From assembly GCF_000374085.1 (NCBI RefSeq), contig NZ_KB893522.1, positions 1 to 64,000 on the forward strand: DNA of 64,000 nucleotides. The letters are read 5' to 3'. Source of the stretch: Spirosoma spitsbergense DSM 19989 (GTDB taxonomy: Bacteria > Bacteroidota > Bacteroidia > Cytophagales > Spirosomataceae). The position numbers were made by a program, and so were the translations under genes. Of this stretch, positions 53,278-61,886 are shown in pieces; position 1 is the first letter of the stretch; each line of letters begins with the position of its first letter. The notes below the pieces were generated by a model. It made no database searches. It was not told the origin of the DNA and was given only the letters and a program-made list of their open reading frames with translations.

Positions 53278-54273
53278 CTACTTAAACACCTTATCCTGCG
53301 CGGCTTTTAGGTCGAGGAGCATGGCCGGTACCAGCACGTAGGGATCATAGGGTTTATTTTTTACATACAGCGTTTCGATGGGCAGGTATCCCCGGTAATT
53401 GCTGCGTTTCAGAATCTGCATGAGCCTGGGCATGTCGGTGGGGATCTCGCTGCCAATACCGAACACGCTTTCTTTCACCTGCCAGTTCACGGTGTATGGA
53501 ATGACGGCTTCGATATCGACGTAGGGATCGACTACCTTGAAATTGCCGGTATCCAGAATAAGGCCCGCCCATTTAGAGTCGACGGCTTTCACGACTTTAA
53601 TGCACTGCTCGGCCGTTTGCAGCATATCACCGTGGTTCTGAATGCCGATAATTACGCCGTGCTGCGCCCCAAAAGCCGCGCACTCTTTGTAGGAGTCGAT
53701 CATCCAGCCCGCTACCTCGTCCCACTTGTTTTCGTAACCCTTCGGAATTTCGCCGGCAAACAGACGCAGCACGGGAGCACCCAGCTTTTCAGCGACGATA
53801 ATCCATTCTTTAGCCCGCTTCACGTCGGCCGCCCGCACGGCGGGGTCGGGCGAGGCAAAGTTGTTGCGGATGCCGGTACCGCTGATGTCGATACCCAGCT
53901 TGAACGCTTTGCGCTTCAGGTTATAGATGTACTCGTCGGAGGGCACTTCCGGGTAGCCGGGAAAATAGTACCCGGTCAGGTCGACCGCGGCAATGTTCTG
54001 CGATGCGCACCAGTCCAGCAGTTCGGGCAGGGTCAGCGTCGCTTTTTTATCGACCTGCCGGTTGCCCGTCAGCACGTCGTTGAACGAGTAGGCGTTCAGC
54101 GCCAGTTTGATGTGGGCGGGGTGATCTGTCTTAATGACGCCCTGCGCCAATAGGGCCACGTGGCTAAACGCCAGCAGCAGAGCCAGCAACGATATCCTGG
54201 TAAGGTGTTTTGTAGGATGTACAGGCACAATCGTAAGGGGTAAGGATGTAAGAGACACTAGTGTATAAAGCAA
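53278..54273 (-). CDS. Secreted sugar phosphate isomerase/epimerase (xylose-isomerase-like barrel)
   Basis: 331 residues if started at 54273; a GTG at 54225 would begin closer to the signal peptide (HLTRISLLALLLAFSHVALLAQG). The TIM-barrel motifs are LNAYSFNDVL, IAAVDLTGYYFPGYPEVPS, GIQNHGDM (metal His/Glu-type site), LDTGNFK (metal Asp) and YLPIETLYVKNK (Glu). It is exported or periplasmic and should rearrange sugars freed by the neighbouring glycosidases. It is the last gene of the operon. Confidence 0.8.
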   Translation of the reverse strand: MLYTLVSLTSLPLTIVPVHPTKHLTRISLLALLLAFSHVALLAQGVIKTDHPAHIKLALNAYSFNDVLTGNRQVDKKATLTLPELLDWCASQNIAAVDLTGYYFPGYPEVPSDEYIYNLKRKAFKLGIDISGTGIRNNFASPDPAVRAADVKRAKEWIIVAEKLGAPVLRLFAGEIPKGYENKWDEVAGWMIDSYKECAAFGAQHGVIIGIQNHGDMLQTAEQCIKVVKAVDSKWAGLILDTGNFKVVDPYVDIEAVIPYTVNWQVKESVFGIGSEIPTDMPRLMQILKRSNYRGYLPIETLYVKNKPYDPYVLVPAMLLDLKAAQDKVFK

Positions 54274-54304
54274 GAAAGTGTATTGAATTTACCGGGTTTG
54301 GGGC

Positions 54305-56638
54305 TCAGCGACGGACAACTTCGAAGGTATCCCTGAGGTAGTCGGCCGAACTGCGTCCGATCTGTACCTCGAAGTCGCCCGGCTCCACCAGTCGCTTCAT
54401 ACCCAGCCCGAAATATTGAAGTTTGTCGGGTGTTATCCGGAAGGACACCGTTTTGGTTTCGCCTTTGTTGATCCGGATGCGTTTGAAGTCTTTCAGCTCC
54501 TGCACCGGCCGCGTAACCGAGCTGATCAGGTCGCGGATGTACAGCTGCACCACCTCGTCGCCGTCCCGGTCGCCGGTATTGCTTACCTCAATCGTGGCCG
54601 TAACCGTCCCGTCGGGGGCGACTTTTCTGGTGTCCAGCCGTAGGTTCCGGTACGCGAAGGTCGTGTAACTCAGCCCATAGCCGAATGGGTACAGGGGTGA
54701 GTACGCGCCGTTGATGTACGGACTTTCGTGGACGTAGGGCTTATGGTTGTAATACACCGGCAACTGGCCCACGTGACGTGGGATGGTAACGGTAAGCTTG
54801 CCGGCCGGATTGGTCCGGCCAAACAGTACATTGGCCACGGCATTTCCCTGTTCCTGGCCCAGGTACCAGCCTTCCAGCAGGGCGGGGGCGTTTTCGGAAA
54901 GGTAGTTGACCGACTGCGGCCTTCCGTTGATGAGCAGCACGGCGGTTTGTTTGTTTAGTCCGAAGATCGCCTTCGCCAGGTCGTTCTGCCGGCCCAGCAA
55001 GTCCAGGTCGTAATGGTCGCCGGTGTGGCCTTTCCACTCTTCGCGGCAGGTCAGCTCGTTGCCGCCCATCACCAGCAGCACGGCGTCGCAACTGCCGGCC
55101 AGGGCCACTGCTTCGGCAATCCGGCGCTGCTCGGCTTCGGGCGTTTTGTCGGCCGGGGCAATGGATTCGTCGTTCTCGTAAATCTTGAACCCCTCGGCGT
55201 AAACCACCTCAAACTTACCCTTTCCGTAGGCCCGCAGCCCGTCCAGAATCGGAACACCGGGCGTTTTGTCGTTGGAGTAATTGCCATAATGTACCTCGTC
55301 GGCGTTGGGGCCGATAACGGCCAGCCGTATGATGCCGTTTTCGTTGAAGGGCAGCGTCTGGTTCTCGTTGCGGAGCAGAATCAGCCCTTCTTCGGCTGCC
55401 TGCCGGGCCAGTTGCCGGTGAGTCTGCGCCATTGCCTGCGCTTCCGGCTCGCTCATGACCGGGATGTAGGGATGCTCAAACAGGCCCATCATAAACTTGT
55501 TCCGCAACACGCGGGTCACGGCCGAGTCGAGGACCGCTTGGGGCACCTCCCCCGACCGAACCTGCTCCGGCAAAAACCGGAAACAGTACGCCTGCGGGCT
55601 GCTGGGGCATTCAAAATCCATGCCTGCCGTGATGGCCCGGCGACCCGCTTCGGCCTGGCTGGCACTGGCATGCTGCCGCGACACCATGCGGTTCATGGCG
55701 TCATAATCAGAGATAACGTAGCCCGTAAAGCCCCACTCGCCCCGCAGCACATCGTTGAGCAGCCAGCTGTTGGCGTGATTCGGCACCCCGTCGATTTCGT
55801 TGTACGACGCCATCACGGTGCGCACATTCGCCTTTTTGACGGCCATCTCGAACGGGTAAAAATGCGTTTCGCGCAGCACCCGCTCCGAAAAATTTCCCGG
55901 CGCCAGGTTCGTGCCGCCTTCGGGTTCGCCGTGGCCCGAAAAATGCTTGGCGCAGGCAATCAGGTGGTTTTCGTCGATGTCGGGGGTGCGGCCCTGCAAG
56001 CCCCGAATGGACGCTACGCCCATTTCGGCTACGTGGTACGGGTCTTCGCCGAAAAACTCTTCCGCCCGCCCGAAGCGGGGGTCGCGCAGCAGGTCGATGA
56101 CGGGGGTAGCCGTGTGGGTGATGCCGTAGCTCCGCATTTCCCGGGCCACGGCCGTGTACACCTGCTCGATCATGTCGGGGTTCCAGGTGCTGCCCAGCAG
56201 GGGCGGAGCCGGAAATACCGTCGACTTATCCTCATTGCCCACAAAGCCGTGGCATCCTTCGCCGTTCGAAATAGCGGGAATGCCCAGCCGGGTCTGCTCC
56301 ACAAAATACCGCTGAATGGCGTTGAACCGGGCCGCGTAGTCTGCCCGGTTCATCTGCACCTTGAATTGCAGAAAACCAACGCCATTATGAACGGTATCGC
56401 CCATGGCGGCCAGGGTCAGGGCGAGCGTGTCGGGTTGGCTCAGGTCGGCTTTGGGGTGCCAGACGTCGAGCTGGCGGCACTTATCTTCGAGCGTCATGCG
56501 CGACAGCAAGTCCCGCACCCGCGCTTCGAGCGGAGCCTTCGGGTTTTTGTACAGCGGCTTCGGCGGGGCCGGTGCGTTGCCCGCCAGCAAAAAGGTCGAC
56601 ACCGTGAGGAGGCAGATGGAACGATGTATTTTCTTCAT
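54305..56638 (-). CDS. GH3 family beta-glucosidase
   Basis: 777 residues. A signal peptide (MKKIHRSICLLTVSTFLLAGNAPA) precedes the GH3 N-terminal barrel with KHFSGHGEPEGG and GYVISDYDAM (nucleophile Asp about 307). The alpha/beta sandwich domain has AVIGPNADEVHYGNYS, ELTCREEWKG (likely acid/base region) and the C-terminal fibronectin III-like domain (TGDRDGDEVVQLYIRDL). It is a periplasmic or secreted exo-glucosidase or xylosidase. It lies 21 bases behind the other GH3 gene. This region is GC-richer than the flanks. Confidence 0.93.
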   Translation of the reverse strand: MKKIHRSICLLTVSTFLLAGNAPAPPKPLYKNPKAPLEARVRDLLSRMTLEDKCRQLDVWHPKADLSQPDTLALTLAAMGDTVHNGVGFLQFKVQMNRADYAARFNAIQRYFVEQTRLGIPAISNGEGCHGFVGNEDKSTVFPAPPLLGSTWNPDMIEQVYTAVAREMRSYGITHTATPVIDLLRDPRFGRAEEFFGEDPYHVAEMGVASIRGLQGRTPDIDENHLIACAKHFSGHGEPEGGTNLAPGNFSERVLRETHFYPFEMAVKKANVRTVMASYNEIDGVPNHANSWLLNDVLRGEWGFTGYVISDYDAMNRMVSRQHASASQAEAGRRAITAGMDFECPSSPQAYCFRFLPEQVRSGEVPQAVLDSAVTRVLRNKFMMGLFEHPYIPVMSEPEAQAMAQTHRQLARQAAEEGLILLRNENQTLPFNENGIIRLAVIGPNADEVHYGNYSNDKTPGVPILDGLRAYGKGKFEVVYAEGFKIYENDESIAPADKTPEAEQRRIAEAVALAGSCDAVLLVMGGNELTCREEWKGHTGDHYDLDLLGRQNDLAKAIFGLNKQTAVLLINGRPQSVNYLSENAPALLEGWYLGQEQGNAVANVLFGRTNPAGKLTVTIPRHVGQLPVYYNHKPYVHESPYINGAYSPLYPFGYGLSYTTFAYRNLRLDTRKVAPDGTVTATIEVSNTGDRDGDEVVQLYIRDLISSVTRPVQELKDFKRIRINKGETKTVSFRITPDKLQYFGLGMKRLVEPGDFEVQIGRSSADYLRDTFEVVRR

Positions 56639-56659
56639 AAGCCCGGCGGGGGGATGGGG

Positions 56660-59179
56660 TTACTTGATGAGATTGGCAATGTCGGTTGGAATAACACGGC
56701 CATCGGGTAAGGAGAGCCGCCCTTCGCAGCGGTTATTGGCCGGGTTCAGGTCGTTATCGGCTACGCCCCCGGCTCGGGCCTTAATGGTCACCGTGCCCGT
56801 GGGTACCGTCCAGCCTTTGCCGGCGATGGCCTGCCCGCAGATCTGTTGCATGCCGCCCACGGGAATACTCGTGCGGGTGGATTGATACAGGGCCACCTCC
56901 CGGCCGTCGACGGCGAAACTGACGCGGTGCAGGTCGCCCTTTTGGGTCGGTCCCGTGCCGTTGTTGATGAGCGAGGCTGTAAACAAGACCGTGTCGCCCG
57001 CTTTGGGGAAGGCCGGGATGGTGCGGATATTACGCACCATCAGGTCAGGACGGGCATCGGCCCGGCTAAGGGTAAAGGCAGCCTGTAGGGGCAGCGTACC
57101 CGACGACCCGCCTACCTGGACCCGAAACGCGCCTTCGGGCACGCGGTACGCGTGGGTTTGTTCGTCGTACACGTACAGTTCCTCGGGCGTGAGCGTCAGG
57201 GTTATCCGTTTGGTTTCACCGGGATTGAGCCGCACTTTCTCAAACCCCCGCAACTGCTTTTCGGGCATGGGGAGGCTGGGCACGATCCGGTCAGTCGACA
57301 GGTACAACTGGGCAACCTCGGCACCCGGCACCGAACCGGTATTTTTCAGATCGAACGAAACGGTGATCAGATCACCCACCCGGGCATCGGAGCGGTTGAT
57401 CCGGATGTTGCTGTACGCAAAGGTGGTGTAGCTGAGCCCGAAGCCGAAGGGAAACTCGGGGGTGAGCTTTTGCGAGTCGAACCAGCGGTAACCAACGCCC
57501 CGGCTCACCATGTTACGAAAATCGGGGCTGATGGGCAGAATCTGGCTATCGTCCTTCGGTATGGTAGCCGGGAGCTTACCCGATGGGTTGTGGGCGCCGA
57601 ACAGCACGTCGGTAATGGCCCGCCCGCCTTCCTGCCCCGGATAAAAGGCGTAGAGCAGCCCCTTCACGTTGCGGACTACGGGCGTGACGCTGCACGTACC
57701 GCCTGACAATACCACCAGCACAATGTTGGGGTTGACCGCTGCCACAGCATTGATCAGTTCGTTCTGCACGCCCGGCAGGAGCACCGTTTGTGAGGGCCGG
57801 TCGGGTCGGGCAACGGCCCCGCCCCCTTTCTCGTCGGCTTCCTTATCCAGAAAATACCCTTCACCCTCTACCGTACTGTCCAGCCCGGCCACCAGCACCA
57901 CGTATTCGGCGCTTTTGGCCAGGGCGAGGGCCGCGTCGAACTGCGAGCGGTCCGTATCATTGATGTTGCAGCCTTTGGCGTAGGTGACCCGTTCGGCACC
58001 AAGTTCACGCTGGAGCGCCTGTAGCACCGGAATCCGGTACGAAGGCAGCACTTTGGAACTGCTGTTACCATCGAGCGGCAGCACGGACGCGTTGGGGCCA
58101 ATAACGGCTACCGACTTCAGCTTGTCTTTCCGGAAAGGCAGGATAGCGCCTTCGTTTTTGAGCAGTACCAGACTGTTCAGGCCGCTTTCATAGACCAGCT
58201 GCCGGTGCTCCTCACTGTCGATCACGCTCTTGGGCACCACCGGCACCCCGTCGATCATGCCGGAAACCAGCTTGGTCCGCAGCACGTTGCGAACGGCCCG
58301 GTTCACGAGGCTGCTATCGAACCGTCCCGACTGTACCCCACCCGGCAGTTCCTTGATGTACAGATCGTTGCCTTCGCAGAAGTCCAGCTCCGACGACAGG
58401 GCTTTACCCGTATCCTTGAAGCCGCCCCAGTCACTCATAGTGTAGTAGTCGAACCCCCAGTGGTCTCGCAGTAGCGTTTTGATGAGGTAGCTGTTTTCGG
58501 CGCACTTATCCCCGTTGACCCAGTTGTAGGCGCACATCACCGACAGGGCCCCGCCCACCTGGATGGTACGTTTCCAGTGCGGACCCCAGAACTCGACCAG
58601 ACTGCGCTCATCGCTCAGGTAGTCATTGGTCCGGCGGTTTATCTCGTAGGTGTTCAGGTTATAGTGCTTGATGGAGCCGAAGACCGAGGTGGTGTTCTGC
58701 CCCAGCACGAAAGCCTCCGATATACGCCCACCCAGAAACGGGTCTTCACCGATGGTTTCAGGGGCCCGGCCAATGCGCGGGTCGATGAGCAGGTCTAGCG
58801 TAGGACCGGCGATGCGGTCTTTACCCCGGGCGGCCTGTTCGCGCGCGATGGCCCGCCCCACGCGGGTAATCAGGCCGGGGTCCCAGGTGGCAGCCATGGC
58901 AATGGTGACCGGGAAACTGGAGTAGCCTTTGGCCTTGTTGCCGATGCCGTGGGGACCGTCGCTGCCTTTGAATTGCGGAATACCCAGCCGGGCGTTGCCG
59001 TCGGTGAGGTAATAGAGCTGCTGGATCTTTTCCTGCATGCTCATGGACGCCAGCAGGGCATCAATCCGCTGCTCCAGCCCGTTGGCAGTTTCGGTTTGCT
59101 GGGCTACCGACGGTGGGACGACCAGCAGGCAGGCCAGTGCAATACCGTAGCGAATGAGAGAACTGTTCATTGTTACCAT
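56660..59179 (-). CDS. GH3 family glycosidase with CARDB tail
   Basis: 839 residues; Met4 at 59170 is an alternative start, both before a signal peptide (LIRYGIALACLLVVPPSVAQ). It has the GH3 barrel with GPTLDLLIDPRIGRAPET and YYTMSDWGGFKD (nucleophile Asp about 249), the sandwich domain (AVIGPNASVLPLDGNSS), the FnIII-like domain and a C-terminal CARDB domain (about 710-820, RPDLMVRNIRTIPAFP...GVADNDLNPANNRCEG). It probably works with the first GH3 enzyme on the same glycan. The gap to the upstream fused gene is about 22 bases. Confidence 0.92.
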   Translation of the reverse strand: MVTMNSSLIRYGIALACLLVVPPSVAQQTETANGLEQRIDALLASMSMQEKIQQLYYLTDGNARLGIPQFKGSDGPHGIGNKAKGYSSFPVTIAMAATWDPGLITRVGRAIAREQAARGKDRIAGPTLDLLIDPRIGRAPETIGEDPFLGGRISEAFVLGQNTTSVFGSIKHYNLNTYEINRRTNDYLSDERSLVEFWGPHWKRTIQVGGALSVMCAYNWVNGDKCAENSYLIKTLLRDHWGFDYYTMSDWGGFKDTGKALSSELDFCEGNDLYIKELPGGVQSGRFDSSLVNRAVRNVLRTKLVSGMIDGVPVVPKSVIDSEEHRQLVYESGLNSLVLLKNEGAILPFRKDKLKSVAVIGPNASVLPLDGNSSSKVLPSYRIPVLQALQRELGAERVTYAKGCNINDTDRSQFDAALALAKSAEYVVLVAGLDSTVEGEGYFLDKEADEKGGGAVARPDRPSQTVLLPGVQNELINAVAAVNPNIVLVVLSGGTCSVTPVVRNVKGLLYAFYPGQEGGRAITDVLFGAHNPSGKLPATIPKDDSQILPISPDFRNMVSRGVGYRWFDSQKLTPEFPFGFGLSYTTFAYSNIRINRSDARVGDLITVSFDLKNTGSVPGAEVAQLYLSTDRIVPSLPMPEKQLRGFEKVRLNPGETKRITLTLTPEELYVYDEQTHAYRVPEGAFRVQVGGSSGTLPLQAAFTLSRADARPDLMVRNIRTIPAFPKAGDTVLFTASLINNGTGPTQKGDLHRVSFAVDGREVALYQSTRTSIPVGGMQQICGQAIAGKGWTVPTGTVTIKARAGGVADNDLNPANNRCEGRLSLPDGRVIPTDIANLIK

Positions 59180-59201
59180 ATAAGTTCAGGGTTTTTCAGG
59201 C

Positions 59202-60584
59202 TTACTTATCGAGGTACTGGATCAGTTCGTAGGTGTGGTCGTTCAGCAGTTTCGCACTGTTCAGCATTGGGGTGTACGGCGTAAAGTTGCTATTAACCAC
59301 TCCCTTGTTCGAGTCGCGGTTGGAGGGATCGGTTTTCATATTCAGGGGGTCGTTATCCTGGTAGGTGAACCAGTGCCAGCCCACGCAGGCTTTGCTTTTG
59401 AGCAGTTCGATGGTGAAGTTCTGGTAGAAATAGCCCCGATCCTGCTGGGTGGATACGTTCCAGCCGGCGCCCGTGCGGTTGGGCAGGCCCGAGTCTTCGC
59501 CTTTGGTGTACCACTCGGTAATGATAAACGGCTTGCCCGACCAGGCCGTCCAATTGGCCATGATGGATTGTACCGGCTCCCACTTTCGGTAATGGTTAAT
59601 GGAAATCACGTCGGCATATTTACCGGCCACCCTGAACATTTCGGGGTTGTTCAGCTCTTCCGTTTCCTGATTGAAGCGGCAGCCCAGATACAAGTGATTC
59701 GGGTCGTACTTGCGCACGGCAGCGGCCACTTTCTGAATGTAGGTCTCAAAATAATAGCCCGAAAAGGCCAGCTGGTCTTCGGGGGTGATGTCGGCGAGTC
59801 CGGCAGCCTTGCCTTTGCGGGTATCGAACCATTTGCGGGCGGCCAGATACCCCGGCTCCTCTTTGCCAAGGTACTGCAGGTGCCGGTCGAGGGCGTCGTT
59901 TTTCCAGGGTAGTTCGTTATCCGTGAAGTACCCCAGCAGGTGTTTGTCGGCTGTGTAATAGGCAATCGGCGCAATGGCCTGCTCTACGTAGGCATCAAAC
60001 TCGGGTGGCCAGGTCGTAGCGGTAGCCTTGCCAGCCCGCCATTTCGTACTTGCCGCCAAACTTTTTGATGTGGTCCGACTTGTAACTGCCCATCGGGCTG
60101 ACGATGACCGTGTACACCAGCGGGTTGGGCGACTGGCGAATGGCGTCCACGTCCCACCATGCCCCGGCTCCGTTGAAGCCGTTAGCCCGCAGAAGCTGGC
60201 GCGTTGCTGAGCCGAAAATTCATCGTCCAGCAATAGCTGTTCAGGTGAGAGGGTTACCGTAAACTCACTGACCTGCTCGGTTAACTCATCATTTTTGGGC
60301 CGATTTCCCGCCAGCCGGAGCATCTTTCGGCGCAGGGATTTGTACAGGTAGTTTCTAACGGAAGGCGTATGGCTCAGGAACGTCCGACGTTGCCATAGTT
60401 CAGCAAACAGTTCTTGAATGGCGTCTTTGATAAAGTCAGCATCAGGAGAAAACTTATGGCCGTACTGAAATAGAATGGGGTAGTAGCGAGTGAAAAGCTG
60501 TTCAAATGCGTCTTCGTTTCCTTCTACAAAAGAACGCCAAGAAGCCGCTTCCTTATTGGGAGTATCATCGTATTCTGCAGCCAA
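59202..60584 (-). CDS. Chimera: ECF sigma factor front fused to an agarase-like glycoside hydrolase
   Basis: 460 codons from a TTG at 60584. Residues 1 to about 120 are a Bacteroidota ECF sigma factor (FEQLFTRYYPILFQ..., DAIQELFAELWQRR, region 2) that lacks region 4. Residues about 194-460 are a clan-A glycoside hydrolase of the agarase-like type, with acid FTDNELPW and nucleophile IITEWY. The 70 residues between are nonsense in this frame, while the neighbouring frame there reads proper enzyme sequence (SATRQLLRANGFNGAGAWWD...). So a deletion joined the two genes near 60205-60225, and a 1-base loss in a C run (60003-60005) restored the frame by chance. The enzyme likely lacks its start and its signal peptide. 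It heads the glycosidase operon. Confidence 0.8.
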   Translation of the reverse strand: MAAEYDDTPNKEAASWRSFVEGNEDAFEQLFTRYYPILFQYGHKFSPDADFIKDAIQELFAELWQRRTFLSHTPSVRNYLYKSLRRKMLRLAGNRPKNDELTEQVSEFTVTLSPEQLLLDDEFSAQQRASFCGLTASTEPGHGGTWTPFASRPTRWCTRSSSARWAVTSRTTSKSLAASTKWRAGKATATTWPPEFDAYVEQAIAPIAYYTADKHLLGYFTDNELPWKNDALDRHLQYLGKEEPGYLAARKWFDTRKGKAAGLADITPEDQLAFSGYYFETYIQKVAAAVRKYDPNHLYLGCRFNQETEELNNPEMFRVAGKYADVISINHYRKWEPVQSIMANWTAWSGKPFIITEWYTKGEDSGLPNRTGAGWNVSTQQDRGYFYQNFTIELLKSKACVGWHWFTYQDNDPLNMKTDPSNRDSNKGVVNSNFTPYTPMLNSAKLLNDHTYELIQYLDK

Positions 60585-61026
60585 TTACCATGAATGAAAA
60601 CAGTTGAAAACTACTAAAAGCAACTGCGAAATAGTATTAATTTAATGAATAATACAAAAATTTCTTCCCTGCATTATTTCAATCGATGGTTTATTTAAGC
60701 CTAACTCACAGATTTTAAGACTCAAATCCTTCATTCACGGTTGTAACTATCCAAACGGGTCTGATTTGAGTGCAGGGAACTGGTGATAGGTCATAAACGG
60801 AAACGGATCGACTTGCAAAAATCGACTATTCCGTCCTCTTAGCGTTTACCGTTAGGGGTGACTTACGACTGAACTCGTGTTTTAGTGACCTCAGCCCTCA
60901 AGACCCAACCACTAACGGCCATGCCAACTGTTCCGACGATAGCCCTGACTGGTACTACTTCTAACCAGTTGCTAAAATTTCCCCGAACCAACCAGTACGG
61001 TTAGCTGGGGATAAGTAGTCGCTATT
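60585..61026. other. Intergenic region without recognised gene
   Basis: About 440 bases upstream of the fused gene and behind the queuosine-transporter gene. A 27-codon frame at 60921-61004 (+) and a short ACTGGT/ACCAGT dyad near 60950 are the only structures, and neither is convincing. The sigma-factor promoter should lie in its first part. Confidence 0.4.
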
Positions 61027-61815
61027 CTACATAAATGAACTCATAGCGGATTCATTCGCCAGTTCTTCAGCGTGTTCTTTACCCAGGTAGCGGTCAATGA
61101 AATAGTGGGCTACGTAGAGCAGGGGCGTAAGCACAATGGCCGAGGTGGCTTTGTAGATGTAGTTGATAATGCCCACGGCCAGCACCTGCGTTAGCGACCA
61201 GTTGCCAAACACATAGAACGCAATCCCCAATACCACGAATGAATCTACTAACTGCGAAACGAGCGTAGACCCCGTGGCTCGTAGCCATATTTGCCGACTG
61301 CCGGTAATTTTACGGAGGTAATGGAACACATACACATCCAGAATCTGTCCGATCAAAAAGGCTGTCAGCGAACCAATGATGATACCCAGCCCCTGCCGGA
61401 AAATCATCTGGAAGGCATTGTTGATATTGATTGGATTCCCGGCCCCATCGTTTGCATTGACATCCAGCCAGAACTGAGCGGGCGGGAGCGTGGTAACGAC
61501 GAAAATAATCAGGAAACTGAAGCCTACGAACCCCGCCGTCAGGAAGGAGATACGCTGAACCCCCGCCTTACCGAAATATTCGTTGATAATGTCGGAAGTG
61601 ATGAAGACAAACGGCCAGATCACCGCCCCCGCCGTCAGGTTGAAATCAAGGATAAAATCGCCGAACAGATGAATCTGGGCGGGTTTTGTACCCAGGAGGG
61701 TTTCGACCGAAAAGATTTTGACACCAATTATTTCGGCAACCAGCGCGTTGGTTAGAAAGACTGCACTCAGGAAGATATACAGGTTGGAGCGTTTGTTCGT
61801 GAAGGAGGAGGCCAT
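61027..61815 (-). CDS. Queuosine precursor transporter (YhhQ/DUF165 family)
   Basis: 262 residues with six to seven membrane helices. It has the VUT family motifs NALVAEIIGVKIF, AGAVIWPFVFITSDIINEYFGKAGVQR (the SDIINEYFG signature) and LDVYVFHYLRKITGSRQIWLRATGSTLVSQLVDSFVV. Family members import preQ0/preQ1. It lies alone with no riboswitch seen upstream. Confidence 0.9.
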   Translation of the reverse strand: MASSFTNKRSNLYIFLSAVFLTNALVAEIIGVKIFSVETLLGTKPAQIHLFGDFILDFNLTAGAVIWPFVFITSDIINEYFGKAGVQRISFLTAGFVGFSFLIIFVVTTLPPAQFWLDVNANDGAGNPININNAFQMIFRQGLGIIIGSLTAFLIGQILDVYVFHYLRKITGSRQIWLRATGSTLVSQLVDSFVVLGIAFYVFGNWSLTQVLAVGIINYIYKATSAIVLTPLLYVAHYFIDRYLGKEHAEELANESAMSSFM

Positions 61816-61886
61816 GGTAACGTTATAAGTGGGTAAGTGCTAATGAAACGTGCTCACCTATGCCAGCAAGGGCGGCCCCGTTACAA

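Noticed and set aside
53075-53341. An 88-codon plus-strand frame downstream of the lipoprotein
   Set aside because: It has no signal, motif or promoter, and it overlaps the isomerase end and the relic fragment on the other strand.
55013-56710. A 565-codon frame on the plus strand opposite the GH3 gene
   Set aside because: It is the antisense shadow of a GC-rich gene. The minus strand shows a full GH3 domain order, and the antisense product has no recognisable motif.
60921-61004. A 27-codon frame MPTVPTIALTG...
   Set aside because: No promoter box was found near it, it is short and has no homology that I can name. A decayed Rossmann start is possible but not supported.
61816-61886. Possible preQ1 riboswitch before the queuosine transporter
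   Set aside because: The upstream sequence lacks the short C-rich loop and A-rich tail of known preQ1 aptamers.
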